A stretch of 48,085 nt of DNA from Betaproteobacteria bacterium (GCA_004297625.1 SCTY01000074.1:1-48085); one strand, 5' to 3'; shown: positions 33,667 to 45,201, numbered from the stretch's first letter. Numbers and translations: made by a program. The notes: a model not told the origin generated them from the letters alone.

Positions 33667-34617
33667 TTATGCGGGCTTCACCTGCTCCAGCAGCCAGGCG
33701 CGGAACGCGGCGACCGCGGGCCGATCGGCGATCACCTCCGGGCAGACGAGGTAATACGCCGAAGGCGGCTTGGTCTCCACTTTGAAAGGCGCGCACAGCC
33801 GTCCGGTAGCGATGTCGAAATCGACGAGCGGGCGCAGCGCGAGGGCCACGCCGAGCTTCTGCGACGCGGCTTCGAGCGAAAGAATGTTGGTCGAAAAATG
33901 CGGCCCGCGGCTCGCGTCGACGCGATCGGCGACGCCGGCGGCCTCGAGCCAGCGCCGCCACGCGTTGCCGCCGGCCACGACCTCGGTAGCATCGTCGTGC
34001 AGCAGCACGTGGTTCGCGAGATCGGCCGGTTCCTTGATCGGGCGCTCGCCGTTCACGAGCTCGGGCGCCGCCACCGCCGTCATCCGCACCGCGAACAGCA
34101 GATCGGCCCGGTAGCCCGGGTAATCGCCGCTGCCCAGGTGAATCTCGACCCCTGAGGTGTCGCTTCGCAGGTCGAAGTTGCCCATGAGCGTCGGCGAATC
34201 GAGCGCGCCGGCATCGACCATCTTGCTCGACGCGAACACGCGCAGCTCCACCTTCGGATTGCGCTTCGAGAAGTCGGCGAGCCGCGGCATGAGCCAGCGC
34301 TGCGTGAATACCGGCGGCGCGGTGATGAAAAGATCGGTCTTCCCGCCGCGCTCGCGCAGAAGCTCCATCGCAGAAGCGAGCGAATCGAAGCCCTCGCGCA
34401 GCCGAGGCAGGCAGGCGCGCGCCGCCTCGGTGAGCTGCACGCCGCGCCCCGCGCGGCGGAAAAGCTCCACGCCGAGGTATTCCTCGAGGCTCTTGATCTG
34501 GTGGCTTACCGCTGCCTGGGTAATGGAGAGCTCGTTCGCGGCCTCCTTGAACGACAGGTGCCGCGCGGCGGCTTCAAAGACGCGCAGCGCGTTGAGCGGA
34601 GGCAGGCGATAAATCAC
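33667..34617 (-). CDS. LysR-family transcriptional regulator (GcvA-like)
   Basis: A 316-residue LysR regulator with the N-terminal helix-turn-helix (LPPLNALRVFEAAARHLSFKEAANELSITQAAVSHQIKSLEE) and a periplasmic-binding-like effector domain (ITAPPVFTQRWLMPRLADF). The N-terminus resembles the GcvA branch. It diverges from two small genes at 34726 and 34904, and a TTCTTAAGAA palindrome lies in the gap, the usual LysR arrangement for regulating the neighbour and itself. The ligand is unknown. Confidence 0.9.
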   Translation of the reverse strand: MIYRLPPLNALRVFEAAARHLSFKEAANELSITQAAVSHQIKSLEEYLGVELFRRAGRGVQLTEAARACLPRLREGFDSLASAMELLRERGGKTDLFITAPPVFTQRWLMPRLADFSKRNPKVELRVFASSKMVDAGALDSPTLMGNFDLRSDTSGVEIHLGSGDYPGYRADLLFAVRMTAVAAPELVNGERPIKEPADLANHVLLHDDATEVVAGGNAWRRWLEAAGVADRVDASRGPHFSTNILSLEAASQKLGVALALRPLVDFDIATGRLCAPFKVETKPPSAYYLVCPEVIADRPAVAAFRAWLLEQVKPA

Positions 34618-34643
34618 GCGAAATAGGCATCAAGCATGAGTTT

Positions 34644-34700
34644 TTCTTAAGAATCACGTGAGTATTGATCGTTTGTCCCGCGCCGCGGGCGGCCTTATCT
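34644..34700 (+). promoter_or_regulatory. Putative LysR operator and promoter of the small-gene pair
   Basis: The perfect palindrome TTCTTAAGAA lies at 34644-34653 in the intergenic space between the LysR gene and the small genes. Downstream, TTGTCC (34673-34678) and TTATCT (34695-34700) are spaced 16 bases and could form the promoter of the small genes. Operator function is inference from location and symmetry. Confidence 0.4.
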
Positions 34701-34725
34701 TGCATGCATGAAAAAGGACAGCCTC

Positions 34726-34911
34726 ATGAAACTGAAACAAACGCCCTACCGCATGCCCACGGCTGCGGAATTGTACGCGCTCGAAAGGCGCGCACGTGAA
34801 GAGCGCGCCCGCTACTTCGCCGAACGCGTGGTTTCGGCCGGGCACGCGCTGAAATCGCTTATCGAACGCGGCCTTGCCGCGCTAAGTGCAAAGGTGGTCC
34901 GTCATGCGTAA
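34726..34911 (+). CDS. Small basic protein beside LysR regulator (61 aa)
   Basis: A small, arginine-rich, helical protein (TPYRMPTAAELYALERRAREERARYFAERVV...). I know similar small proteins next to LysR regulators in Burkholderiales but cannot name a function. The ATG at 34726 follows AAGGA with about eight-base spacing and is preferred over the in-frame ATG at 34708 that lacks a ribosome site. The stop overlaps the next small gene by eight bases, indicating coupling. Confidence 0.6.
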   Translation: MKLKQTPYRMPTAAELYALERRAREERARYFAERVVSAGHALKSLIERGLAALSAKVVRHA

Positions 34912-35101
34912 CAACCAACTTGTCACCCCGTTCTGGAAGAACGCCTTGAAGTCGCTCCCCGCGGAGCTGCGCCCGCGCTACGTCCATGAGATGGAAGCTG
35001 CGGAACGCTGGGAACTTCGCATCCAGGCGCTCATCGAAGCAGGGTCGCGCGCCAAATCGGCGCTGGCAAGAATGTTTCAAACGCCGCGTGGCGCACATTA
35101 G
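34904..35101 (+). CDS. Small hypothetical protein coupled to the preceding gene (65 aa)
   Basis: A 65-residue soluble protein (MRNNQLVTPFWKNALKSLPAEL...MFQTPRGAH) without recognisable domain. Its ATG lies inside the end of the preceding gene (ATGCGTAA), an overlap typical of translational coupling, so both are probably expressed together under the divergent LysR regulator. A strong terminator follows 90 bases later. Confidence 0.55.
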   Translation: MRNNQLVTPFWKNALKSLPAELRPRYVHEMEAAERWELRIQALIEAGSRAKSALARMFQTPRGAH

Positions 35102-35191
35102 CGCGTAGCGCATCGCTTGCCTCGCCGGTCGAGCAAATCCGAAGCCTCCTCCTCCTCCTCTGGCTAGGGCCCGCTCGGCCGGCGAGCATCT

Positions 35192-35224
35192 AAAAAAAAC
35201 CGGGCTCGAAGCCCGGTTTTTTTT
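35192..35224. terminator. Bidirectional rho-independent terminator
   Basis: Eight A, stem CCGGGCT, loop CGA, stem AGCCCGG, eight T. The symmetry gives a T-tract on both strands, serving the small-gene pair on plus and the secreted hydrolase on minus. It is the only canonical intrinsic terminator noticed in the window. Confidence 0.9.
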
Positions 35225-35243
35225 CGCCCTTAGAATTCCGCGG

Positions 35244-36182
35244 TTAGTTCGTCGCCCCGGCGAGCATCGGCTTCGCGGCCTGCTGCAGCGGATGCATCGG
35301 CTCGAAAGGCACGCCGTACTTGGCGAAGAAGTGCTCGACGGCGGGCAGCCAGACTCCTACGCCCGAGTCGGCGCTGAAGATATAGTGGCCGTCTTTGCCG
35401 AAGGGCGGCTGCAGCACGTATTCCGCGCGCGCGCCGCCGGCAGCGAAGCGGTCATACCACAGCCTGGAGGTGTTGGGGTTGAAGTACAGGTCGTTCTGCG
35501 CGTAATGGAACAGCACCGGCACCTTCACTTCCCTGCCGAGCTCGTCGAACACCTTGGCGAGCGGCTCCACGGCGCACGGCACGCCGGGGTTGCGGGTCGG
35601 GTTGCCGCCGCGTCCCGCGGCGAACGCCAGCACCGCGACCAGGCCCTGCGGCGCACGCGCGCCGGCGGTGAAGATCGAGGTGACGCCGCCAGCGGACTGC
35701 CCCGCGAGGATCATGCGATTGCCATCGACATACGGCAGCGTGCGCACGTAGTTATAGGCGGCCATGACGTCGTCGGCGGCCGCGGACTCGCCCCGGCGGT
35801 AGTCGGGATTGCGGCAAGAGCCTGCGTCCTCGGCGAACTCGCCGCCGGTGGCGCCGAAGCCGCGGCGCAGCGGCATGACGACGACATAGCCGCGCTGCGC
35901 AAAGATCGTCGCGGTATGCATGAGCATATCCGGCGACTCGATCCGTCGTTCGTCCGCCGACACGGGAGCCCCATGATTGAGTACGATGGCGCCGTACGGG
36001 CCGGCGCCTTCGGGGCGCAGGATCCGGGTCGCGATGGTGTAGTCGCCGCTGCGAGCGGGAACGCGAACCTCTTCCTCTATGAGGCGCACCCCTGCGTTAT
36101 CGTCTTGGGCGTAGGCGATGTTGCCGATGGCCCACGACAGCAGAGCCACCAGGACTACCAGCAGGCTTATCCCCCTCACCAC
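35244..36182 (-). CDS. Secreted dienelactone hydrolase-like alpha/beta hydrolase
   Basis: A 312-residue protein with a signal peptide (MVRGISLLVVLVALLSWAIG, cleavage after AYA) and an alpha/beta hydrolase core: VLNHGAP oxyanion region, MILAGQSAGGVTS nucleophile elbow, the FHYAQNDLYFNP acid strand, and HYIF in FGKDGHYIF as the likely catalytic histidine. Probably a periplasmic esterase; substrate unknown. It diverges from gshA across a 110-base gap with no clear operator and ends 20 bases from the terminator. Confidence 0.82.
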   Translation of the reverse strand: MVRGISLLVVLVALLSWAIGNIAYAQDDNAGVRLIEEEVRVPARSGDYTIATRILRPEGAGPYGAIVLNHGAPVSADERRIESPDMLMHTATIFAQRGYVVVMPLRRGFGATGGEFAEDAGSCRNPDYRRGESAAADDVMAAYNYVRTLPYVDGNRMILAGQSAGGVTSIFTAGARAPQGLVAVLAFAAGRGGNPTRNPGVPCAVEPLAKVFDELGREVKVPVLFHYAQNDLYFNPNTSRLWYDRFAAGGARAEYVLQPPFGKDGHYIFSADSGVGVWLPAVEHFFAKYGVPFEPMHPLQQAAKPMLAGATN

Positions 36183-36292
36183 TACCTCCCTTCAAAATTC
36201 GTACGACCGACTGTAGCTGTGATTGGGACAACCGACAAGACTGGAAATGACACACGGTTCGACGAACCTGTGTGTCGGGACGGGGCGACAGG

Positions 36293-37834
36293 ATGAACGC
36301 GCGCGGCGCGCTTGAATCGCGCATGAAGGCGCTAACGGCCGCGCGGCTGAAGGGAATGCTGCGCGGCATCGAAAAGGAAAGCCTGCGCACGCGGCCGGAC
36401 GGCAAGCTCGCGACGACGCCGCATCCCGCGGCGCTCGGCTCGCCTCTGACACATCCTCACATCACGACGGATTTCAGCGAGAGCCAGCTGGAGCTCATCA
36501 CCGGCGCGCGCACGAGCGTCGATGCGATGCTCGAAGAGCTCACGCATCTCCACCAGGTCGTCTACCGTGCGATCGCCGCAAACCCGGCCGACGAGATTCT
36601 CTGGTGCGCGAGCATGCCCTGCGGCCTGCCGCCCGACGACGAGATCCCGCTAGGCCGCTACGGCAGCTCCAACGTCGGGCGCGCGAAGACGGTGTATCGC
36701 ATGGGCCTCGGCTACCGCTACGGCAGGCGCATGCAGACCATCTCCGGCATCCACTACAACTGGTCGCTGCCCGGGCTGTCGAACGAAGAGTATTTCGCGC
36801 TGCTGCGCAACTTCCGGCGCACCGGCTGGCTGCTTTTTTATCTGTTCGGCGCTTCGCCCGCGGCGTGCGAGACCTTCGTCGCCGGCAACCGGCAGCACGG
36901 GCTGCAACGGCTGCGCGCGGGAACGATGTACCTGCCGCACGCGACGTCGCTCCGCATGGGACGGCTCGGCTACCAGAGCGACGCGCAGTCCTCGCTCGCG
37001 GTGAGCTACAACAGCCTCGCCGAATACGCCGCGTCGCTCCACGACGCGCTGGTGAAGCCCTACCCGCCTTACGAGAAGATCGGAATCCGCGACGAGAAAG
37101 GCGAATACAAGCAGCTCGCCGCGTCGCTGCTGCAGATCGAGAACGAGTTCTACAGCAAGATCCGGCCGAAGCGCCGCATCCATCCGAACGAGCGCCCGCT
37201 GCACGCGCTGCGCAGCCGCGGCGTCGAATACGTGGAGGTGCGGCTGATGGACCTCGATCCGTTCTCCGTGATCGGCATCAGCGCGCCGGTGTGCCGCTTC
37301 CTCGACGTTTTTCTTCTGCACTGCCTGCTCGCCGACAGTCCGCCCGACACGCCGGCCGAGATCGCCGCCATGGCGCGCAACAACGAGCGCGTCGCCACGC
37401 GCGGGCGCGAGCCGGGGCTGCGCGTCGAGCGCGGCGACCGCGAGGTCGAGATGAAGGAATGGGGCGCCGAGCTGCTGGCCGAGTGCGTGCCGCTCGCGGA
37501 GCGGCTCGACGCGGTTCTCGGCGGCGGCGCCTACCGCGACGCGGTCGGCGCCGCGGTTGCGGCGCTTGAAGACCCCGACAGGGTCCCTTCAGCGCGCGTG
37601 CTGCACGCGATGCAGCGCAACCACGACGGCGTCTACGTGCGCTTCGTGCTCGCCGAGTCGCTTCTGCACCGCGGCTCGCTGCTCAACCTGCCGCTGCCGC
37701 CAAACGTCGAAGAGGAGTTCGCGCAGATGGCGCGCGCCTCGGCCGCGAAGCAGCGCCAGCTCGAAGCGCAGGACCGCGTGGATTTCGAGACCTATCGCCA
37801 GAAATACCTGGATCCGGCAAGCCTCAACCCCTAA
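36293..37834 (+). CDS. gshA: Glutamate-cysteine ligase
   Basis: GshA makes gamma-glutamylcysteine, the first step of glutathione synthesis. The 513-residue protein is of the gammaproteobacterial type: RGIEKESLRT near the start, ALGSPLTHPHITTDFSESQLELIT, LSMPC-equivalent ASMPCGLPPDDEIPLGRYGSSN, and MQTISGIHYNWSLP. ATG at 36293 is chosen as the family-like start; an in-frame GTG at 36272 is possible. No strong Shine-Dalgarno. The stop TAA is directly followed by a palindromic repeat. Confidence 0.94.
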   Translation: MNARGALESRMKALTAARLKGMLRGIEKESLRTRPDGKLATTPHPAALGSPLTHPHITTDFSESQLELITGARTSVDAMLEELTHLHQVVYRAIAANPADEILWCASMPCGLPPDDEIPLGRYGSSNVGRAKTVYRMGLGYRYGRRMQTISGIHYNWSLPGLSNEEYFALLRNFRRTGWLLFYLFGASPAACETFVAGNRQHGLQRLRAGTMYLPHATSLRMGRLGYQSDAQSSLAVSYNSLAEYAASLHDALVKPYPPYEKIGIRDEKGEYKQLAASLLQIENEFYSKIRPKRRIHPNERPLHALRSRGVEYVEVRLMDLDPFSVIGISAPVCRFLDVFLLHCLLADSPPDTPAEIAAMARNNERVATRGREPGLRVERGDREVEMKEWGAELLAECVPLAERLDAVLGGGAYRDAVGAAVAALEDPDRVPSARVLHAMQRNHDGVYVRFVLAESLLHRGSLLNLPLPPNVEEEFAQMARASAAKQRQLEAQDRVDFETYRQKYLDPASLNP

Positions 37835-37883
37835 AAGGGGTCAGGACCTTTTTCGTCACTTCGGAAAAAGGGTCCTGACCCCT

Positions 37884-37884
<1 letters not shown>
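37835..37884. repeat. Inverted repeat of the GGGGTCAGGA family between gshA and the M20 gene
   Basis: Left arm AAGGGGTCAGGACCTTTTTC and right arm reverse-complementing to AAGGGGTCAGGACCCTTTTTC differ by one base, with a nine-base loop. The repeat starts immediately after the gshA TAA and its last base is the first of the M20 gene's TGA on the minus strand, so it fills the convergent gap exactly. Confidence 0.88.
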
Positions 37885-39272
<1,388 letters not shown>

Positions 39273-39292
39273 CGAGAGGTTCGACGGAGATA

Positions 39293-39311
39293 GGGCTCTG
39301 ACCCCGAATTA
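39293..39311. repeat. Solitary half of the GGGGTCAGAG repeat
   Basis: GGGCTCTGACCCCGAATTA contains the core of the repeat found as an inverted pair at 15582-15655, here without a partner. Its right end contains the stop codon (TAA, minus) of the DUF1643 gene, so the repeat again abuts a stop. Confidence 0.75.
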
Positions 39312-39797
39312 TGGTTCGAGTTGCCAAGGCAAGGGAGCGAGCGCGCCCGGCAGGTAGAGCGGATGCGCCGGCTCGCCGCTGCCGTTCAGGCGCAAAACGT
39401 GCAGCTTCGCGTCCTTCAGTTTGGAAAGTACTTCTCTGGAACGGCCAAGATGCTGCCCGTGGTTGCCCCAGGCGCAGACCACGATATCCGCGCTGCGCGC
39501 CGCCTCGAGGATCGCCGCGTCGTTGCCGCACCCGACCGGGTCGCGCGCCGCCTTCATGTCGTCGGGATCGGTCGCGCGCCAGCCGAAGAGATTGGTGACG
39601 ACGAGCGCGCCGTAGCGCCAGCGCTCGGCGTAGTTGCGCGCGCGGGTGCACGACGGGTCGAGCTGCACCTCGTCCGCGGTGCTCGGGTTGAGCATCAGGA
39701 AATTCGCCACCGGCCCGTCCGACCAGCGACGCCATAGGAGATAGCGCCACTTGCGACAGCGTGAGAAGGCGGCACCCGATGTACCGGAAAATTTCAT
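39309..39797 (-). CDS. DUF1643 domain protein
   Basis: A 162-residue protein with the DUF1643 pattern: RKWRYLLWRRW, NFLMLNPSTADEVQLDPSCTRARNYAERWRYGALVVTNLFGWRATDP, and VCAWGNHGQHLGR. The function of this family is unknown. ATG at 39797 overlaps the stop of the PIN gene (TGATG); GTG at 39800 is an alternative. It is therefore the third gene of a VapBC-like operon. Confidence 0.82.
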   Translation of the reverse strand: MKFSGTSGAAFSRCRKWRYLLWRRWSDGPVANFLMLNPSTADEVQLDPSCTRARNYAERWRYGALVVTNLFGWRATDPDDMKAARDPVGCGNDAAILEAARSADIVVCAWGNHGQHLGRSREVLSKLKDAKLHVLRLNGSGEPAHPLYLPGALAPLPWQLEP

Positions 39798-40309
39798 CAC
39801 GCCGGTATTGCGGTGCGCGGCGGCCTGCCGCGAGGTCTATGCCGGACGCGCAATGGCGGCGCAACGTATGACACGGTGGGTTCGCCGATCGAATAGGTGA
39901 AAGGACTGCGTACGGCGACAGTGCCAAGCAGCGCGCCGTCCTGCAGATCCTCCGTGAGAAGAACGCCGCAATCCTGCAGCTGGGCGGCCGCCACGATTAG
40001 GCTCTCGCACCACGATAGCCGGAAGCGCTGCTCGATGTCCCGCGCGCGCAGGAACACTTCCTCGTCGACCTCGCGCGGATGCCACGCGAAGTACATCCTA
40101 GTGTCTTGCCACGCGTCCTCCGGAGATACCGCGCCGCCTTTGCGTTTCAGGTTGACGTAATACTCGGACAGCACTTGTACGCTGGTCCGCCCCAACGCCT
40201 CGCGCCACAAGTATTCGAGCCACGCCCTGGCGCGCGGCTGTTTTGCGGGCTCGCTGGCGTCTCGCGCGTAGAGCAGGACGTTAGCGTCGACGAAGACCAG
40301 CGCGGTCAT
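39797..40309 (-). CDS. PIN-domain toxin, VapC-like
   Basis: A 170-residue PIN ribonuclease-fold protein: VFVDANVLLYARD with acidic D8, the SVQVLSEYYVN glutamate, and LSWCESLIVAAAQLQDCGVLLTEDLQDG. In most VapC proteins the third motif has Asp before the LIVAA helix; here it is Glu (CES), a conservative change. Longer than usual (about 130-145) because of a C-terminal Arg/Pro-rich tail. It overlaps its antitoxin gene by 29 bases. VapC toxins cleave tRNA or rRNA; the target here is unknown. Confidence 0.85.
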   Translation of the reverse strand: MTALVFVDANVLLYARDASEPAKQPRARAWLEYLWREALGRTSVQVLSEYYVNLKRKGGAVSPEDAWQDTRMYFAWHPREVDEEVFLRARDIEQRFRLSWCESLIVAAAQLQDCGVLLTEDLQDGALLGTVAVRSPFTYSIGEPTVSYVAPPLRVRHRPRGRPPRTAIPA

Positions 40310-40529
40310 TCGCTTGCTCGCGGGTCAGATACCGATCCGTGGAACGCTTCAATTTCACGGGTCTTTGCGCGAGGAAGCGTTTCATGGCGTCTTCGTACGC
40401 GCGCGAACGACGCATTCGCTCTCGCAGCACCTCGCCCACGTACCGCGACAGGCTCATGTTTCTCTGCGCGGCATATACGCGCGCCCATGCGGCCGTCTCT
40501 TCATCGAGCGTGATGGTGATGTTTTTCAT
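40281..40529 (-). CDS. Ribbon-helix-helix antitoxin, VapB-like
   Basis: An 82-residue protein beginning MKNITITLDEETAAWARVYAAQRNMSLSRYVGEVL, a ribbon-helix-helix DNA-binding fold (strand then two helices), with a C-terminal tail probably binding the PIN protein. ATG at 40529 is chosen as the natural start of the strand; an in-frame ATG at 40547 would add six residues. An inverted repeat is located just upstream (40550-40580), fitting autorepression. Confidence 0.8.
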   Translation of the reverse strand: MKNITITLDEETAAWARVYAAQRNMSLSRYVGEVLRERMRRSRAYEDAMKRFLAQRPVKLKRSTDRYLTREQANDRAGLRRR

Positions 40530-40549
40530 CGCACGCTTTCCGGTCAATT

Positions 40550-40580
40550 ACACGGTTTCAGTGTAACACGAAAACCGTGT
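40550..40580. promoter_or_regulatory. Inverted-repeat operator candidate of the VapBC-like operon
   Basis: ACACGGTTT (40550-40558) and AAACCGTGT (40572-40580) are perfect reverse complements with a 13-base spacer that contains TACACT on the minus strand (40566-40561), a plausible -10. Placement directly upstream of a ribbon-helix-helix antitoxin suggests autoregulation. Confidence 0.55.
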
Positions 40581-40592
40581 CATTCTGCCTTA

Positions 40593-42557
40593 TCACGACC
40601 AGAACGCGCGCAGCCTGCCGGCGACGTCGACCTGCGCCTTGCACGAGGAAATGCTTTCGGCTTCGTGCGCCTCGCCGTGCACCACCTGCTCGAAGCATTG
40701 CATCACCGCGTCGGTGAGGAAGCGGCTTTTCGCGCCGTAGACGTGCCGGTCGCCCATGCGCGACTGCCGCGTCACGTAGTACTTGAGCGGCGCGATGAGG
40801 TGCAGGTCGCGCTTCGCGCGCGTCATGGCGACGTAGAGCAGGCGCCGCTCCTCCTCGACCAGCTCGGGCCGGCCGCTGGAGAACTCCGAAGGAAAGTTGC
40901 CGTCGGCGACGTTCAACAGATGCACCGCGTCCCACTCCTGGCCCTTCGCCGAGTGGATGGTCGAGAGCACGAGGTAATCCTCGTCGAGATACGGCGCGCC
41001 GGAAAGGTCGCTCGTGGCGCTCGGCGGATCGAGCGCAAGCTCCGTCAAGAACAGCTCTCGAGTGGGAAAACGAGTGGCAATGTGCTCCAGCTGCTCAAGA
41101 TCGCCCGCGCGTACCCGCGCCGTGTCGTACTTGCGCTCGAGGATCGGCGCGAACCATTCGCGCACGCGCTGCATCTGCCCGGCCCAGGGCGCGGCCGCGA
41201 GGAAGCGCATCAGCTCGTCGAGCTCCGGCGCGCCGGTTTGCAGCGCGCTCCAGGCGTGGATTTGCGCCTCGAAGCGCGTGTAGATGCGCTCCGCGGTCGC
41301 CGGACCTACGCCTTCGAGAAGCTGCAGCGCGCGGAACGCCGCGACGCGGTTCTTCGGATTGTCGGCCCAGCGCAGCACCGCGAGCATGTCCTTCACGTGC
41401 GCCGCCTCGAGGAACTTGAGCCCGCCGTACTTCACGTAGGGAATGTTCCGGCGCACGAGCTCGAGCTCCAGCATGTCGGAGTGGTGCGAGCTCCGGAAGA
41501 GCACCGCCTGGCGGCGCAGCAGCACGCCGCGCTCGCGCGCCTCCAGCACGCGCCCGACCACGTATTCCGCCTGCGCCTGGTCGTCGGCCACCGTGACGTA
41601 GCGCGGCTTGGGGCCGGCGTTCTTGCGCGAGCGCAGCTTCTTTCCGGCGAGCGCGTTCGCTGCGTCGAGCACGGCCTGCGTCGAGCGGTAGTTTTCTTCC
41701 AGCACCACTACCGAAGCGCCGAACTGCGCTTCGAAGCCGAGGATGTTCTCGACCGTCGCCGCGCGGAACGAGTAGATGGCCTGCGCGTCGTCGCCGACTA
41801 CCGTGACCGGCGCGCCGGCCGGGCGCAGGCCTTTGAGGATCTCGGCCTGGATCACGTTGGTGTCCTGGTACTCGTCGACGAGCACGTGGTCGAACTGGCC
41901 CGCGATCTCGGCGGCGAGGCGCGCGTCCGACATCATCGCGTGCCAGTAAAGGAGCAGGTCGTCGTAGTCGAGCGCCTGGTTCGCGAGCTTGCGCTCGACG
42001 TACGCGCCGAAGAGTCCCTTCAGCTCGCCCTCCCACTCGGCGCACCAGGGGAACACCGCCGCGAGCGTCTCCTCGAGCGGGCGCTGCGTGTTCACACGGT
42101 GGCTGTATATGGCCAGACAGCTATCTTTTCGCGGGAAGCGCTTGTCCGCCTTGGAAAGGCCGCGCTCGTGGCGCACCAGGTCCATGAGGTCGGCGGCATC
42201 GCCGCGGTCGAGCACGCTGAAGCTCTCGTCCAGGCCGACGCGCCTGCAGTGCCGGCGGATGAGGCGGTTCGCGATCGAGTGAAACGTGCCCGACCAGGGC
42301 AGCCGCGCTTCGCGCATCACTTCGCCGACGATGCGCTGCGCGCGGCGCGTCATCTCCATGGCCGCGCGCCGCGTGAACGTGAGGAGCAGGAGCCGCTCGG
42401 GGCTTTTACCTTCGAGAAGCAGGTGCGCGACCCGGTGCGCGAGCGTGTTGGTCTTGCCGGTGCCCGCGCCCGCGATGATGAGTAGCGGCCGGTCGGCAAA
42501 CCGCGCCGCCTCGCGCTGCCGCTGGTTCAACCGCTCGAAGGCCTCAATCGCCGCCAC
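40593..42557 (-). CDS. UvrD/Rep/PcrA-like superfamily 1 helicase
   Basis: A 654-residue 3'-5' DNA helicase: Q-motif LNQRQREAA, Walker A IIAGAGTGKTNTLAHRV, LLLTFTRRAAMEM (Ia), VLVDEYQDTN (II), VVGDDAQAIYSFRAA (III), VVLEENYRST (IV), LSTIHSAKGQEWDAVHL (V) and EEERRLLYVAMTRAKRDL (VI). All motifs are present. The start is set at GTG 42557, the first start codon after the HNH gene; no Shine-Dalgarno is evident and the frame stays open upstream within that gene. Shorter than E. coli UvrD (720), and specific role unassigned. Confidence 0.9.
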   Translation of the reverse strand: MAAIEAFERLNQRQREAARFADRPLLIIAGAGTGKTNTLAHRVAHLLLEGKSPERLLLLTFTRRAAMEMTRRAQRIVGEVMREARLPWSGTFHSIANRLIRRHCRRVGLDESFSVLDRGDAADLMDLVRHERGLSKADKRFPRKDSCLAIYSHRVNTQRPLEETLAAVFPWCAEWEGELKGLFGAYVERKLANQALDYDDLLLYWHAMMSDARLAAEIAGQFDHVLVDEYQDTNVIQAEILKGLRPAGAPVTVVGDDAQAIYSFRAATVENILGFEAQFGASVVVLEENYRSTQAVLDAANALAGKKLRSRKNAGPKPRYVTVADDQAQAEYVVGRVLEARERGVLLRRQAVLFRSSHHSDMLELELVRRNIPYVKYGGLKFLEAAHVKDMLAVLRWADNPKNRVAAFRALQLLEGVGPATAERIYTRFEAQIHAWSALQTGAPELDELMRFLAAAPWAGQMQRVREWFAPILERKYDTARVRAGDLEQLEHIATRFPTRELFLTELALDPPSATSDLSGAPYLDEDYLVLSTIHSAKGQEWDAVHLLNVADGNFPSEFSSGRPELVEEERRLLYVAMTRAKRDLHLIAPLKYYVTRQSRMGDRHVYGAKSRFLTDAVMQCFEQVVHGEAHEAESISSCKAQVDVAGRLRAFWS

Positions 42558-42586
42558 GGAGGCGACTATAGGACAAGCCTGTACGT

Positions 42587-42979
42587 TTATCCAGTACCGC
42601 CCTTTTTCTTCAGCAGTTCCCCGAGTTTTTCCAGCGGCCGATGCGTCGCCGCTGATTTTCCGCTTTCCGGCTCCGACCCGGATTTGAAGTCCTCGACGCG
42701 GGCGTGCTCGTTCTCGTGGCAATACACGCACAGCAGCTCCCAGTTGGAACCGTCGGGCGGGTTGTTCTCGTGGTTGCCGTCCTTGTGGTGCACGGTGAGC
42801 TCGCGCAGCCGCTCGCGGCTGAACTCGCGCGCGCAGCGCCCGCAGATCCACGGCAGGATCTTGAGCGCCTGCTCGCGGTAGGAGCGCGCGCGCTCTTCTT
42901 GCGCCTTGCGCGCCTCGGCGACGAGCCGATCGAGCTTACCCGGATCGGGCGGCTTGCGGGGCGGCGGCTTTCTTGCCAT
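42587..42979 (-). CDS. yajD: HNH nuclease family protein YajD
   Basis: A 130-residue HNH protein with two CxxC zinc motifs (CGRCAREF, CVYCHENEH) and the HNH core LTVHHKDGNHENNPPDGSNWELLCVYCHENEH; layout and length fit YajD. Biological role is unknown; a nuclease activity is inferred from the fold. It lies 29 bases upstream of the helicase on the same strand. Divergent from the ABC-F gene over 21 bases with a shared AATATT element. Confidence 0.85.
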   Translation of the reverse strand: MARKPPPRKPPDPGKLDRLVAEARKAQEERARSYREQALKILPWICGRCAREFSRERLRELTVHHKDGNHENNPPDGSNWELLCVYCHENEHARVEDFKSGSEPESGKSAATHRPLEKLGELLKKKGGTG

Positions 42980-43000
42980 GAAACAATATTAGCCCTCGCC

Positions 43001-44713
<1,713 letters not shown>

Positions 44714-44759
44714 TCTTTGTCAAACGCAGGGCCGGACAAGCGCCTACAGTCTTTTCACC

Positions 44760-44984
44760 ATGCAGGAGGACGGCCGTCGCAAGTTCCACGCGCACTGGTG
44801 GGAAATTCTCGTTCCCGTGTTCGTCCTCCTCGTCGGGGTCACCGCGCTCTCCAGAACCCCGCTCGACCACGCCGGCTACGCGCTCCTGGGCGTGCTGATC
44901 TGCGCGCTCGCCGCGTGGTTCAGCATCGTGCTCGCGCGCCGCTGCGGCCTGTTCAACATCTTCGACCGCCTCAAGGGGCTCTGA
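44760..44984 (+). CDS. Small two-helix membrane protein (74 aa)
   Basis: A 74-residue protein with two hydrophobic helices (about 14-30 ILVPVFVLLVGVTAL and 39-60 YALLGVLICALAAWFSIVL) and short charged ends, MQEDGRRKFHAHWWE at the N-terminus. It follows the ABC-F gene by 46 bases on the same strand. No family recognised; no strong ribosome site. The 217 bases after it hold a palindrome and the next gene's promoter. Confidence 0.6.
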   Translation: MQEDGRRKFHAHWWEILVPVFVLLVGVTALSRTPLDHAGYALLGVLICALAAWFSIVLARRCGLFNIFDRLKGL

Positions 44985-45058
44985 GCCCCGATTGCCGCTA
45001 CGGCATCGCGATCCGGGCCGAGCTCATCCGGTCTTGATGATGCCCCCGGGTTCGCTTT

Positions 45059-45084
45059 GGGGTCAGAGCAAATGCTCTGACCCC
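45059..45084. repeat. 26-bp palindrome of the GGGGTCAGAGC family
   Basis: GGGGTCAGAGCA and TGCTCTGACCCC are perfect complements around AA. Same core as the repeats at 15582 and 39293. It lies 74 bases after the small membrane-protein gene and 117 before the oxidoreductase, where it could terminate the upstream transcript. Confidence 0.85.
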
Positions 45085-45201
45085 GTCAGGTGGCTTACGA
45101 CGCCCGCTTCGCGCGGGCTTTCTCCAACCCGCAAGGGCCGTTCCATCCCTCGCCGCGGGGGGCTTTCACGATCCGAAACGAATCTTTGGCACTATATTCC
45201 C

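Noticed and set aside
40593..42979. Defence island (helicase, HNH, PIN)
   Set aside because: The helicase looks like a standard UvrD-type protein and YajD is a common housekeeping HNH gene; no recognised defence system is formed.
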